64,000 bases of DNA from Flavobacterium anseongense (GTDB lineage Bacteria; Bacteroidota; Bacteroidia; Flavobacteriales; Flavobacteriaceae): positions 124,001 to 188,000 of the forward strand of contig NZ_JAKIHN010000002.1 in NCBI RefSeq assembly GCF_021608185.1, written 5' to 3'. Below are positions 17,339 through 26,267 of the stretch, one piece after another; position 1 is the first letter of the stretch, and every line of letters begins with the position of its first letter. The translations under genes and the position numbers were made by a program. The notes beneath the pieces are model-generated. The model saw nothing but the letters and a program-made list of their open reading frames with translations. It did no database searches and had not been told where the DNA came from.

Positions 17339-18583
17339 TTACTTTTCAAATTGCTTTAGTGTCTTAATAATGATAGCGACACAATCTAATAATTGTTCCT
17401 CATTCATTACCAATGGCGGCGCAAAACGGATGATGTTTCCGTGTGTTGGTTTTGCCAATAAACCGTTGTCGCGTAAAGCCATGCAAATATTCCAAGCGGT
17501 ATCGCTTTCTTCAGTATCGTTGATTACCACTGCATTTAACAATCCTTTTCCACGAACTAAAGTCGCAATATTTGATGTTGCTACATATTTACCTATTTCA
17601 TTACGGAAAATAACACCTAAACGTTCTGCATTTTCAGCTAATTTCTCATCTTTTACAACCTCTAACGCAGCCATAGCAACTGCTGCAGCTACCGGATTTC
17701 CACCAAAAGTAGAACCGTGTTGTCCCGGTTTGATGACATTCATAATTGCATCATTTGCCAAAACTGCCGAAACTGGATACGCGCCACCAGAAATGGCTTT
17801 CCCTAAAATCAAAATATCAGGCTGTACGTTTTCGTGGTTTACGGCTAATAATTTTCCGGTACGAGCAATTCCGGTTTGCACTTCGTCTGCAATAAACAAT
17901 ACATTGTTGGCTTCGCACAAGGCTTTGGCTTTTGCTAAATAACCCTCTGTTGGTACATAAACTCCAGCTTCACCCTGAATTGGTTCAATTAAGAAACCTG
18001 AGATATTTTTAGAAGAAGTTATCGCTTTTTCTAAAGCTTCTAGATCATCATAAGCTATTTTTATAAATCCAGCTGTGTACGGACCAAAGTTTTTGCGTGC
18101 GTTTTCATCATTAGAAAACGAAATGATAGTTGTAGTTCTTCCGTGGAAGTTTCCGTCACACACAATGATTTGCGCTTCATTTTCGTTGATTCCTTTCTTT
18201 TCGTAAGCCCATTTTCTGCAAAGTTTCAAAGCTGTTTCAACCGCTTCAGCACCTGTATTCATTGGTAATACTTTATCAAAGCCAAAATATTTAGTGATGT
18301 ACTCTTCGTAAATTCCTAATTTATCATTGTAAAATGCTCTCGATGTCAGCGCCAAAGTCTGCGCCTGTTCCATCATTGCTCCTACAATCTTTGGATGACA
18401 ATGACCTTGATTAACTGCCGAGTACGCCGAAAGAAAATCGTAATATTTTTTACCTTCAACATCCCAAACATACACGCCTTCTCCTCTACTCAAAACTACA
18501 GGTAACGGATGGTAATTGTGTGCACCATATTTGTTTTCTAAAGCAATCGCTTCAGCGGAACTCATTTTTTCTAAAACTGACAT
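17339..18583 (-). CDS. rocD: Ornithine--oxo-acid transaminase
   Basis: 414 residues, a class-III PLP aminotransferase that converts ornithine and 2-oxoglutarate to glutamate semialdehyde and glutamate (arginine/proline interconversion). PLP Lys is K262 in [15 protein letters not shown]. Upstream are the PLP-contacting [18 protein letters not shown], the [10 protein letters not shown] motif and [17 protein letters not shown]. The N-terminal [24 protein letters not shown] is characteristic of OAT and distinguishes it from acetylornithine aminotransferase. Confidence 0.96.
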   Translation of the reverse strand: MSVLEKMSSAEAIALENKYGAHNYHPLPVVLSRGEGVYVWDVEGKKYYDFLSAYSAVNQGHCHPKIVGAMMEQAQTLALTSRAFYNDKLGIYEEYITKYFGFDKVLPMNTGAEAVETALKLCRKWAYEKKGINENEAQIIVCDGNFHGRTTTIISFSNDENARKNFGPYTAGFIKIAYDDLEALEKAITSSKNISGFLIEPIQGEAGVYVPTEGYLAKAKALCEANNVLFIADEVQTGIARTGKLLAVNHENVQPDILILGKAISGGAYPVSAVLANDAIMNVIKPGQHGSTFGGNPVAAAVAMAALEVVKDEKLAENAERLGVIFRNEIGKYVATSNIATLVRGKGLLNAVVINDTEESDTAWNICMALRDNGLLAKPTHGNIIRFAPPLVMNEEQLLDCVAIIIKTLKQFEK

Positions 18584-18612
18584 TTTATGTAATTTAAATT
18601 CTTTAATATCAA

Positions 18613-18633
18613 CTTGTCTGCCGACAGGCAGGT
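18613..18633. repeat. Dispersed palindrome CTTGTC-TGCC-GACAGG, copy 2
   Basis: Same core as at 4558-4578, followed here by CAGGT. It lies in the leader of rocD. Confidence 0.6.
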
Positions 18634-18699
18634 TCCTTCTTTTGGAGAGAAATCATCCATATATTGAGCAAAAGTACAAAAAAGGCCAACTGTTTTGTT

Positions 18700-18818
18700 A
18701 AATTCCAAAATTTAAAAACCAAATTCCAAATAAAATTCAAATTCGAAACTTCAAAGAATACTGTTGTTTTAAAATTTGCCTTTTGAGTTTTGGAATTTAG
18801 AATTTCAAAATTTGGAGC
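18700..18818. repeat. Inverted repeat built from AAATTCCAAA / TTTGGAATTT words
   Basis: AAATTCCAAAATTT, AAATTCCAAAT and AAATTCAAATTC on the left face TTTTGGAATTTAGAATTTC and AAAATTTGGA on the right. They fill the space between rocD and the DUF1003 gene up to its stop codon. No gene is seen in this stretch. Confidence 0.5.
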
Positions 18819-19526
18819 TTATTTTTTTCCCTCAATTCTATTCAAAATATCATTCATCATTTCGATCTGCACTTTCTGGATTTCTATTAATTCCTGTTGT
18901 TGGTGCATGATTAAATGGTCTAATTTATCATCTAACATTCTAATTTCTAATTCTGATTTCAGGTTAATCATATAATCTTTCTTGGCGCGTTCCCTGTCTT
19001 TTTGCTCCTGACGGTTTTGGCTCATCATGATTATGGGTGCCTGCAGGGATGCTAAACAGGACAAAATTAAATTCAACAATATAAACGGATACGGGTCAAA
19101 ACCTTTGTTCATCAGCAGAAAAACATTCGCGCCAATCCAAGCCACTATGACAATAAAAAACCAAATAATAAAGGTCCAGCTGCCGCCAAAATCAGCCACA
19201 TTATCCGCTAATCGTTGACCAAAAGTCCGATTGTCGGGTTCGTCTTCAACTTTTCTAACCAATGATTTGTCATCGGTTAATGATTTCAGCACATTTTTAT
19301 GTAAATCATTTAACTCACCTACTTCCGATTTTAAAAACCTTGAAATATATTTTTCCCTGTAGATATTCAATTCCCCTACAGTTATCTCTTTTGACATATC
19401 CAAATCGGGATGGTCTTCTTTTATCAAATTGAGAATGGGAACCCTGATGCTTTTACAGGAAACTTTATCTTTTTCAGGAGCTTCGATACCTGAAATGGCA
19501 CTCTTGAATGTGGCTTTTGAACTCAT
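18819..19526 (-). CDS. DUF1003 membrane protein
   Basis: 235 residues. A soluble N-terminal part (1-100) is followed by two TM helices at about 113-135 and 148-168. A conserved cytosolic segment (IIMMSQNRQEQKDRERAKKDYMINLKSELEIRMLDDKLDHL) and a coiled-coil tail complete it. The two-helix core plus SQNRQ...RAKKDY...NLKSELEI defines DUF1003, a family of unknown function sometimes linked to magnesium or cation homeostasis in annotations. It has the expected length. Confidence 0.9.
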   Translation of the reverse strand: MSSKATFKSAISGIEAPEKDKVSCKSIRVPILNLIKEDHPDLDMSKEITVGELNIYREKYISRFLKSEVGELNDLHKNVLKSLTDDKSLVRKVEDEPDNRTFGQRLADNVADFGGSWTFIIWFFIVIVAWIGANVFLLMNKGFDPYPFILLNLILSCLASLQAPIIMMSQNRQEQKDRERAKKDYMINLKSELEIRMLDDKLDHLIMHQQQELIEIQKVQIEMMNDILNRIEGKK

Positions 19527-19557
19527 ATCGATCTTGTATTTTAGTGCTAATTTCCAT

Positions 19558-19591
19558 AAAAAAACCTCATTCCTTAAAAAGAAATGAGGTT
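19558..19591 (-). terminator. Terminator of the OsmC gene
   Basis: AACCTCATT (19563-19571) pairs with AATGAGGTT (19583-19591). The A run at its left edge is the U tract for minus-strand transcription out of the OsmC gene. Confidence 0.8.
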
Positions 19592-19612
19592 AGTTATTAT
19601 ACTAGTTATCAA

Positions 19613-20023
19613 CTACAGTAAAGTAGCAGTTGACGTAATTTCAGTATTCAATAATTTAGAAATCGGACAGTTTTTCTCTGCTTTGGTAACCAATTCCTGA
19701 AACGTATCATTTGATATTCCCGGAATTTTAGCTTCTACAGTCAAAGTAGAACTAACAATACTTCCATTTTGTAAATCAATTACGCATTTGGTTTCTATAC
19801 TGTCCGGTGTAAATCCGGCTTCTCCGATAAAAGCAGAAAGCTGCATCGAAAAACAACCCGAATGCGCTGCAGCTACTAATTCTTCAGGATTGGTTCCAAC
19901 GCCTTCCTCAAAACGGGAACCGAAAGAATATTGCGTGTTGTTTAATGTGGTGCTTTGTGTAGTAATCGCTCCCTTTCCTTCTTTAAGGGAACCTTTCCAA
20001 ACTGCTGTTGCATTTCTTTTCAT
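19613..20023 (-). CDS. OsmC-family peroxiredoxin
   Basis: 136 residues. It is thiol-dependent organic hydroperoxide reductase-like, cytosolic. The two redox cysteines are C57 in VAAAHSGCFSM and C119 in AEKNCPISK, with the SRFEEGVGTNPEELVAAAHS block and the family length. The N-terminus AVWKGSLKEGKG is typical of the OsmC branch rather than Ohr. It is monocistronic with its own terminator. Confidence 0.93.
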   Translation of the reverse strand: MKRNATAVWKGSLKEGKGAITTQSTTLNNTQYSFGSRFEEGVGTNPEELVAAAHSGCFSMQLSAFIGEAGFTPDSIETKCVIDLQNGSIVSSTLTVEAKIPGISNDTFQELVTKAEKNCPISKLLNTEITSTATLL

Positions 20024-20126
20024 AATTATGTGTTGTTTAAAATTTGAATCCCAAATTTAAGAATAGAATCGGAAACTGATGTTATACAATTATCATTATT
20101 TCTAATGAAGACATCAATTTTTCTCT

Positions 20127-20159
20127 AGACCTGACAGGTTTTAAAAACCTGTCAGGTCT
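20127..20159. repeat. 33-bp perfect palindrome
   Basis: The arm AGACCTGACAGGTTTT, one central A, then its exact reverse complement. It lies between OsmC and DUF1697 genes (both minus strand). It has no T tract outside the stem and so is not an ordinary terminator. It is a flavobacterial-type dispersed palindrome. Confidence 0.75.
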
Positions 20160-20181
20160 GAAAGTACTATTTATTTACCCT

Positions 20182-20204
20182 TGTCATTCCCGCGCAGGCG
20201 GGAA
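20182..20204. repeat. Dispersed palindrome TGTCATTCCCGC-GCAG-GCGGGAA
   Basis: TTCCCGC and GCGGGAA pair around GCAG. The element overlaps the last six codons and stop of the DUF1697 gene. Elements with this core are common in many bacterial genomes. Confidence 0.7.
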
Positions 20205-20735
20205 CATTTCCAACAGCTTATTCACCGTATTCCAATTCCGCGTTGTAGAAACCACATTCATGCTTTTCTCAATCCATTTGTTGTCTAGTCTGGTTTTAGC
20301 TGGTGAAATGTCATATTTCAGATAAATACGTTTGCCATCCAATTGGATTTCGTCGGGTTTGATAAAGTTTAAGTTGAGTTGGGTAATCATATTGTCAGGC
20401 AGCATCGATGAAATAAACGAAACATACAATTTCTTTAAATCGACTCCTTCTTCATTAAGGAATTTATTTCGATCTAAACACGCCTGCAAATCTTCTTTGC
20501 CAATGACAATCACCGGAACATCATGTCCAAACTCCTTAAATATTTCCTGCTTAATCAGAAAACCAACTTTACCCGGACTTTCTTCATCGGTATCTACAAA
20601 CACATTTCCCGACTGGATATAAGTTACCACGTTTTGAAAACCAATAGCTTCTAGTGCTTTCTTCAAAGCTATCATATTTATCATTTTATGTCCCGAAACA
20701 TTGATGCCGCGAAGAAGTGCTAAGTGGGTGGTCAT
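20184..20735 (-). CDS. DUF1697 protein
   Basis: 183 residues. It begins with the family hallmark HLALLRGINVSGHKMINMIALKKALEAIGFQNVVTYIQSGNVF and contains KLYVSFISSMLP and KTRLDNKWIEKSMNVVSTTRNWNTVNKLLEM, covering the full DUF1697 domain (alpha/beta, function unknown). The final residues FPPARE and the stop come from a palindromic repeat at 20182-20204, so the natural C-terminus was probably replaced or extended by it. Confidence 0.92.
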   Translation of the reverse strand: MTTHLALLRGINVSGHKMINMIALKKALEAIGFQNVVTYIQSGNVFVDTDEESPGKVGFLIKQEIFKEFGHDVPVIVIGKEDLQACLDRNKFLNEEGVDLKKLYVSFISSMLPDNMITQLNLNFIKPDEIQLDGKRIYLKYDISPAKTRLDNKWIEKSMNVVSTTRNWNTVNKLLEMFPPARE

Positions 20736-20800
20736 GATTATTAAATTTCTATAAAATTATATTTTTTTCTTAAATCCGTATCAAGTTTTAACCAATAGTT

Positions 20801-20808
20801 TATTTTTG
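20801..20808 (+). promoter_or_regulatory. -7 box very close to the rlmD start
   Basis: TATTTTTG fits TAnnTTTG and ends only 4 nt before the ATG at 20813. If used, the rlmD transcript would be leaderless or nearly so. Sequence match only. Confidence 0.3.
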
Positions 20809-20812
20809 CGCC

Positions 20813-22228
20813 ATGGGAAGAAAACAAACTAACAAAGTCATCTTTGAAAACATAACGGTTTTAGATGCCGGTGCCAAAGGTGTATCAGTAGCTAAAGCAC
20901 CCGAAGGCCAGGTCATCTTTATCCCGAATGTCGTTCCCGGTGATGTTGTAGATGTACAAACTTTAAAGAAAAGAAAATCCTATTTTGAAGGCAGAGCCAT
21001 CAAGTTCCACTCCTATTCTGAAAACCGAATTGAGCCTGTTTGTCAGCACTTTGGTGCTTGTGGTGGGTGCAAATGGCAGAATATGAAATACGAGCAACAG
21101 TTGTTTTATAAAAATCAGGAAGTTTATAATAATCTGAAGCGCATTGGTAAAATTGAGTTGCCGGATTTTGAACCAATATTGGGTTCGGAAAAACAGTTTT
21201 TCTACAGAAATAAAATGGAATTCGGATTTTCGGATACGCGTTGGTTAACCGAAAAGGAAATCCAATCAGAAGATACTAATCTGAGTAAAAAACCTGCGCT
21301 TGGTTTTCATATTCCGAGAATGTGGGATAAGATTTTAGATATTGAGAAATGCCACCTGCAGGAAGATCCATCAAATGCTATTAGAAATGCTATCAGAGAA
21401 TTTGCTATAGAACATGATATGCCTTTTTTCAATGCGCGTAATCACGAAGGTCTATTGCGTACATTGATGATTAGAACGGCTTCGACCGGAGAAATTATGG
21501 TACTGATTCAGTTCTTTCAGGAAGACAAAAAACAACGCGAATTGTTATTGAATTATATTGACGCAACATTTCCACAGATTACTTCTCTACAATACGTAAT
21601 CAATGGTAAAGCAAATGATACTTTATACGACCAGGATATCAAACTTTATAAAGGACGAGATTATATCCTTGAAGAAATGGAAGGCTTGCATTTTAGCATT
21701 AACGCTAAATCGTTTTACCAAACCAATTCTGACCAGGCGTATGAATTATACAAAATCACACGTGAATTTGCAGGCTTGACAGGCAATGAAGTCGTTTACG
21801 ATTTATATACCGGAACCGGGACGATTGCACAATTCGTTTCCAAAAAAGCCAAAAAAGTAATTGGTGTAGAAGCAGTTCCTGAAGCAATTGCTGATGCAAA
21901 GGAAAATGCCAAACGCAACAGCATCACCAATTGTGAGTTTTATGTGGGCGATATGAAGAATGTGTTTAACGATGATTTTATTGCGCAACACGGTCAGCCG
22001 GATGTTATCATAACAGATCCACCACGCGATGGAATGCATAAAGATGTTGTGGAGCAATTGCTGAAAATTGGTGCCGATAAGATTGTATATGTGAGTTGTA
22101 ACTCGGCTACACAAGCCAGAGATTTAGCATTGATGGATGAACAATACAAAGTGACACGCGTGCGTCCGGTAGATATGTTTCCGCAAACGCATCATGTGGA
22201 AAATGTTGTACTTTTGGAAAGACGATAG
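20813..22228 (+). CDS. rlmD: 23S rRNA (uracil-C5)-methyltransferase, RlmD/RumA type
   Basis: 471 residues. It uses SAM to make m5U in 23S rRNA (U1939 in E. coli numbering). A TRAM domain lies at about 5-65. Iron-sulfur cysteines are C77, C83, C86 (CQHFGACGGC) and C180 (IEKCHLQ). The SAM-binding motif is VYDLYTGTGTIAQF, then TDPPRDGMH, and the nucleophile is C429 in VYVSCNSATQARDLALM. All catalytic features are intact. DUF6452 and DUF6048 follow, an arrangement I associate with Flavobacteriia. Confidence 0.94.
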   Translation: MGRKQTNKVIFENITVLDAGAKGVSVAKAPEGQVIFIPNVVPGDVVDVQTLKKRKSYFEGRAIKFHSYSENRIEPVCQHFGACGGCKWQNMKYEQQLFYKNQEVYNNLKRIGKIELPDFEPILGSEKQFFYRNKMEFGFSDTRWLTEKEIQSEDTNLSKKPALGFHIPRMWDKILDIEKCHLQEDPSNAIRNAIREFAIEHDMPFFNARNHEGLLRTLMIRTASTGEIMVLIQFFQEDKKQRELLLNYIDATFPQITSLQYVINGKANDTLYDQDIKLYKGRDYILEEMEGLHFSINAKSFYQTNSDQAYELYKITREFAGLTGNEVVYDLYTGTGTIAQFVSKKAKKVIGVEAVPEAIADAKENAKRNSITNCEFYVGDMKNVFNDDFIAQHGQPDVIITDPPRDGMHKDVVEQLLKIGADKIVYVSCNSATQARDLALMDEQYKVTRVRPVDMFPQTHHVENVVLLERR

Positions 22229-22233
22229 AAATT

Positions 22234-22266
22234 TGTCACACTGTCTTCGACAAGCTCAGACTGACA
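22234..22266. repeat. Dispersed repeat with CTTCGACAAGCTCAG core
   Basis: TGTCACACTG, then TCTTCGACAAGCTCAGA, then CTGACA: outer TGTC/GACA and CTG/CAG arms around a core frequently seen as an intergenic repeat in Bacteroidota. It lies between rlmD and the DUF6452 gene. Confidence 0.6.
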
Positions 22267-22278
22267 ATAATAAATTAT

Positions 22279-22776
22279 ATGAAAAAAATACTTACCCTGT
22301 TACTAATTACAATAAGCCTATCAAGCTGTGAAAAGGACGATATCTGCATAGATGAAACTACACCTCGGTTGATATTGGAGTTTTATGACATTTCGAATCC
22401 GTCGAATTTAAAGAATGTGGTAAACCTAAAAATTAAAGGTGTTGGACAGACAGACGATTTAGGTATTTATAATGCTGTGAGCAAGATTGAGTTACCTCTG
22501 GACATAACACAAGACACGACCCAATATAGTTTGATACTAAACAGTACGAGTTCGACCGGCGCCAATGAAGATTTTCTTCAGTTTAATTATACACGTCAAA
22601 ACGTATTTGTTTCCAGAGCTTGTGGTTATAAAACTGTTTTTGAATTGAATGGTTTTCCAAGCGGCGTTATCAAAACAGATGCAGCAATACCTGAAGGTTT
22701 TTGGATACAGGACATCAATATTTTAACAACAAACATTGAAACCGAAAATGAGACACATATCAAAATTCTTTTTTAG
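22279..22776 (+). CDS. DUF6452 lipoprotein
   Basis: 165 residues. The lipobox SLSSC puts the lipidated Cys at residue 17. The domain starts with CIDETTPRLILEFYDISNPSNLKNV, contains four or more beta strands and ends near FWIQDINILTTNIE, matching DUF6452. It overlaps the following DUF6048 gene by 29 nt, showing translational coupling; the two products probably act together in the envelope. Function unknown. Confidence 0.85.
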   Translation: MKKILTLLLITISLSSCEKDDICIDETTPRLILEFYDISNPSNLKNVVNLKIKGVGQTDDLGIYNAVSKIELPLDITQDTTQYSLILNSTSSTGANEDFLQFNYTRQNVFVSRACGYKTVFELNGFPSGVIKTDAAIPEGFWIQDINILTTNIETENETHIKILF

Positions 22777-23500
22777 TGTTTGTATAGTATTGCTTTCATT
22801 TTTGGGCAATGCACAAGAGAAAACAACAATAAAAAAAGACAGCATTCCACCCAAAAAAGAGCGCTATGGTTTGCGTGTTGGAGTTGATTTATTCAAATTA
22901 ACACGTTCATTTTATGAAACCGATTACCGCGGACTGGAACTAGTTGGTGATTATCGACTAACACGCAGACATTATCTAGCCGCCGAAATTGGCAACGAAG
23001 ACAAAACTGTTTCTGACGATCAAGTCAATTTTACTACAAAAGGTACTTATCTAAAAGCCGGATTTGACTACAACTCTTTTCAAAACTGGGGTAATATGGA
23101 AAACATTATTTCTGTTGGATTGCGTTATGGCGTAAGTAGTTTTAGTCAGACTTTGAATAGTTACCAAGTCTATAATCCGAATCCGTATTTTGGAGAATCA
23201 CCTGTGATAATTTCGGGTGAAAAATTTGATGGATTATCAGCGCAATGGATTGAAGTAGTTGCCGGAATGAAAGCTGAAGTTTTAAGTAATATCTTCGTAG
23301 GTTTCAGTGTTAGATTAAACCGATTGGTATCTCAAAATCGGCCGAATAATTTTGACAATCTCTATATTCCGGGTTTTAACAGAACTTATAACGGTGATTT
23401 CGGTATCGGTTTTAATTACACTGTTTCCTACTTTATTCCCTTGTATAAAGCGACAGTAAAAGCTAAAAAGAAAGAGGAATCTAAGAAAAAGAAAAAATAG
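22748..23500 (+). CDS. DUF6048 outer-membrane beta-barrel protein
   Basis: About 250 residues from the ATG at 22748 (MRHISKFFFSVCIVLLSFLGNAQ, a good signal peptide). A TTG four codons upstream is possible but needless. The mature protein has strands such as YGLRVGVDLFKLTRSFYETDYRGLELVGDYRLTRRHYLAAEIG and closes with GDFGIGFNYTVSYFIPLY, then a lysine-rich tail (KAKKKEESKKKKK). It is coupled to the DUF6452 lipoprotein, suggesting a two-part envelope complex. Confidence 0.85.
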   Translation: MRHISKFFFSVCIVLLSFLGNAQEKTTIKKDSIPPKKERYGLRVGVDLFKLTRSFYETDYRGLELVGDYRLTRRHYLAAEIGNEDKTVSDDQVNFTTKGTYLKAGFDYNSFQNWGNMENIISVGLRYGVSSFSQTLNSYQVYNPNPYFGESPVIISGEKFDGLSAQWIEVVAGMKAEVLSNIFVGFSVRLNRLVSQNRPNNFDNLYIPGFNRTYNGDFGIGFNYTVSYFIPLYKATVKAKKKEESKKKKK

Positions 23501-23510
23501 TTTATCCGTG

Positions 23511-23577
23511 GATTTGGTTATTCGGTTATTTGATTTCTACTTTCACGAATTACCAAATAACCAGATAACCGAATTAA
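23511..23577. repeat. Inverted repeat of GGTTATTCGGTTATTTG words, copy 1
   Basis: GGTTATTCGGTTATTTG on the left faces CAAATAACCAGATAACCGAA on the right. A second element of the same words lies at 28371-28445. Confidence 0.6.
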
Positions 23578-23602
23578 CTCAACTCATAACTAATTTACAA
23601 TC

Positions 23603-23836
23603 ATGTCAAAAAAAGTAAAAGCTTTCGTTTATAATCTTATTTGCTTTGCAATACTATTCATTTCGTTTCGTTTCTTAATAGGTAAATATACTCAGCTAAC
23701 AGGCTTGTTTATTCCAATTACGGCTTTTGTTATTGGTACACTTACTGCACCTAAATTCCAGGCAGTGAAAACTCCGAATGGCGAAAAGATATTCATGCGT
23801 TGGTTGTTTTTAAAAGGCATTCGAGAAGTAGGATAA
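23603..23836 (+). CDS. Small hypothetical membrane protein
   Basis: 77 residues with two hydrophobic helices (about 9-26 and 31-48), then a polar tail KFQAVKTPNGEKIFMRWLFLKGIREVG. The residue composition and isolated position with its own spacing support a real gene. I do not recognise a family. The NYN protein gene starts 60 nt downstream on the same strand. Confidence 0.65.
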   Translation: MSKKVKAFVYNLICFAILFISFRFLIGKYTQLTGLFIPITAFVIGTLTAPKFQAVKTPNGEKIFMRWLFLKGIREVG

Positions 23837-23896
23837 TCAATAATCGGCATTAGTGTTCTAAAAAGATTATCTTTATTTCCAGAAAATAACCAAATA

Positions 23897-24640
23897 ATGG
23901 AAGATACAAAATTTAATATCGCTGTTTTAATTGATGGCGATAATGCCCAACCTAAGTTAATCAAGGAAATTCTGGAAGAAGTTTCCAAATATGGTAAAGC
24001 TACCATCAGAAGAATTTATGGCGATTGGACACAACAACATATGAATGGCTGGAAAGAAATTATCAATCAGTATTCTATCAGTCCAATTCAAAAATTTGCT
24101 TATACTACAGGTAAAAACTCTACTGACAGCTCACTAATTATTGAAGCCATGGACATTCTCCACAGCAAAAATACCGAAGGCTTTTGCATTGTTTCGAGTG
24201 ACAGCGATTATACAGGTTTGGCCAAAAGAATTCGGGAAGAAGGTCTTTTTGTGATGGGAATCGGGCAAAAGAAAACTCCAAGTGCGTTTGTGCAATCGTG
24301 TGAAATCTTTACGTTTACCGAAAACCTTCTTGTTGAACCTAAAGCAATTCCGGTTGCTAAAAAGAAAGCCACTACAAAAGGAACTGTCGCAAAAGAAACA
24401 GATACTAGTCCAAAAATTAATCTCACTATCATTGACAAAGCCTTTGATATTTCGGCCAATGAAGATGACGAAGCGTATATCTCAAACATTGGAACCAACC
24501 TGCGTAAAATATCACCAAGTTTTGACTCCAGAACCTATGGCTTTAGGAATTTGACCAAACTTTTTGAAAGCATTGATAAGTATCAGGTGGTCAAAAATAT
24601 CGTCAACGGATTGAATCATCCATTAGTCCGATTGAAATAA
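23897..24640 (+). CDS. NYN-domain ribonuclease-like protein with C-terminal OST-HTH/LOTUS domain
   Basis: 247 residues. The N-terminal 145 residues are a NYN (LabA/DUF88, PIN-like) domain with acidic active-site residues in VLIDGDNAQPK, TGKNSTDSSLIIEAMDIL and FCIVSSDSDYTGLAKRIRE. After a Lys/Thr-rich linker, residues about 175-247 form an OST-HTH/LOTUS fold (DDEAYISNIGTNLRKISPSFDSRTYGFRNLTKLFESIDKY), which binds RNA. NYN plus LOTUS suggests an RNA-cleaving enzyme with its own RNA-recognition module; the target is unknown. Confidence 0.9.
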   Translation: MEDTKFNIAVLIDGDNAQPKLIKEILEEVSKYGKATIRRIYGDWTQQHMNGWKEIINQYSISPIQKFAYTTGKNSTDSSLIIEAMDILHSKNTEGFCIVSSDSDYTGLAKRIREEGLFVMGIGQKKTPSAFVQSCEIFTFTENLLVEPKAIPVAKKKATTKGTVAKETDTSPKINLTIIDKAFDISANEDDEAYISNIGTNLRKISPSFDSRTYGFRNLTKLFESIDKYQVVKNIVNGLNHPLVRLK

Positions 24641-24699
24641 CTGTAAAATTTTAAGTAAACTTTAAAAATTCAATGTGCCGTTGCTGCCATTAAATGCCC

Positions 24700-24707
24700 T
24701 ATTTTTG
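24700..24707 (+). promoter_or_regulatory. Promoter of the TlpA-like gene
   Basis: TATTTTTG fits TAnnTTTG. A TTG at 24681-24683 lies 16 bp upstream as a -33 candidate, and the start codon is 41 bp downstream. Confidence 0.45.
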
Positions 24708-24748
24708 ATTTTCGAAAATCATTTTAAAGAAAATAACGTCTTTTGTTT

Positions 24749-26266
24749 ATGAAGAAATTACTACTTGCCGCAATCTTTTGTTTCTCTTCATTTTTTGCCA
24801 TTGCCCAATCGGGTTATGAGATAACGATAAATCTAAAAAATGCTCCGGATACCTTAGCATATCTTACCTTTTACCAATTTGACAAAACCTTGATTAAAGA
24901 TACCTGCACTTCTATCAAAAACGGGAAGATAGTTTTTAAAGGAAAAGGGAAACTCGATAAAGGAATTTACTCTTTGGTGAGCCAAGGAAAAGCAATTTAC
25001 TTTGATTTTTTTATCGATGACAACACCCAAAACCTTGAACTCAAAACAGAAGCAAGCCAAAACATTGGTAAAGAACTTACCGCAATGAATTCGCCACTTC
25101 AAAACGATTTCTTTGCCTATGTGCAATACATCAACCAACAAAACAAAGACTTTCAGACGTATAAGCAAACTACAAGTTTAGCTACCAAAAAAGATACATT
25201 GGCGTTGAATAATAAGCAAAAAGAAATCGAAACTAACATCAACAATTTTGAAGAAAAGTTTATTGCTGACCACAAAGGAAGTTATATTGCTGATGTAATG
25301 AATTTAAAAGTAGAAAAGCTTCTGAAAGACATTCCAAAAGCATCAAACGGTAGACCGGACAGTATACAAGTTTTCAATTACTATAAAAAACACTATTGGG
25401 ATAATGTCGATTTTAAAGATGATGGCATTGTTAGAAATCCGTTTTTCAATAATAAAATAAAAAGGTATTTTGAATCGATTGTAGTTACACATCCTGATTC
25501 TGTTTGTGTTGAAATTGACAAAATCATGAGCAAAACCAAACCGGGAAGTCTGACTTACAAACTTTTGCTGGCGCATTTTACTTACAAATATGAAACATCC
25601 AAAATAATGGGATTTGATAAAGTATTTGTGCACATGTCTGACACTTATTTCAAAACCGGAAAAGCCGACGGTATTTATGAAGATAATGAAGTGGTACAAA
25701 AAATAATAAAACGCGCCGATAAACTAAAACCTTTATTAGTTGGCGCTAAAGCTCAGGATTTGTCTATGATAAAGGCGGAAGACTTTACGAAGATGAAAGC
25801 CATGGGATTTGAAGACGCTAAAAACAGTGAAGAAATGACCAATGTTTATTATAAAAATATTGATCAGGTCTCTAAAATGTTTGTCAAGTTAAGCGATGTT
25901 AAAGCCGAATATACCGTGCTTGTTTTTTGGGATGTTGATTGCGGTCATTGCCAAAAAGAAATTCCGATATTGCTCGAACAGTATAACGACTTGCTAAAAG
26001 AAAAGAAAGATATAAAAGTATACAGCGTTTATATGCAGCACGAAGGCGATAAATATCTGAAATATATAGACGAACACAAGTTGCCTTGGATAAACGTTTA
26101 CGATGGTGCGCATTATAACAATGCGGTTGAGAAGTATGATGTTTACTCAACACCTGTTATTTATATTTTGGATAAAAATAAAGTTATTAAAGCCAAACGT
26201 ATTGATGCCAATCAGTTAAAAAATATGATTAAGGCTATAGATTTCGAAGCCAAACAGCTGAAATAA
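24749..26266 (+). CDS. TlpA-family thiol:disulfide oxidoreductase
   Basis: About 505 residues from the ATG at 24749, with a signal peptide ending in FAIAQ. The N-terminal 110 residues resemble the DUF4369 beta domain, and a helical middle follows (DUF5106-like). The C-terminal thioredoxin fold (about 365-500) carries C398-G-H-C401 in VFWDVDCGHCQKEIP and the cis-Pro segment VYSTPVIYILDKN. This layout is the Bacteroidota TlpA type, exported and reducing or oxidising envelope cysteines. It is convergent with the next gene, leaving one base between stops. Confidence 0.92.
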   Translation: MKKLLLAAIFCFSSFFAIAQSGYEITINLKNAPDTLAYLTFYQFDKTLIKDTCTSIKNGKIVFKGKGKLDKGIYSLVSQGKAIYFDFFIDDNTQNLELKTEASQNIGKELTAMNSPLQNDFFAYVQYINQQNKDFQTYKQTTSLATKKDTLALNNKQKEIETNINNFEEKFIADHKGSYIADVMNLKVEKLLKDIPKASNGRPDSIQVFNYYKKHYWDNVDFKDDGIVRNPFFNNKIKRYFESIVVTHPDSVCVEIDKIMSKTKPGSLTYKLLLAHFTYKYETSKIMGFDKVFVHMSDTYFKTGKADGIYEDNEVVQKIIKRADKLKPLLVGAKAQDLSMIKAEDFTKMKAMGFEDAKNSEEMTNVYYKNIDQVSKMFVKLSDVKAEYTVLVFWDVDCGHCQKEIPILLEQYNDLLKEKKDIKVYSVYMQHEGDKYLKYIDEHKLPWINVYDGAHYNNAVEKYDVYSTPVIYILDKNKVIKAKRIDANQLKNMIKAIDFEAKQLK

Positions 26267-26267
26267 A

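Noticed and set aside
17157..17942. Plus-strand open frame of 261 codons antisense to rocD and the DUF5362 gene
   Set aside because: The minus strand encodes an intact ornithine aminotransferase with all motifs; the antisense frame is low-complexity and spans two genes.
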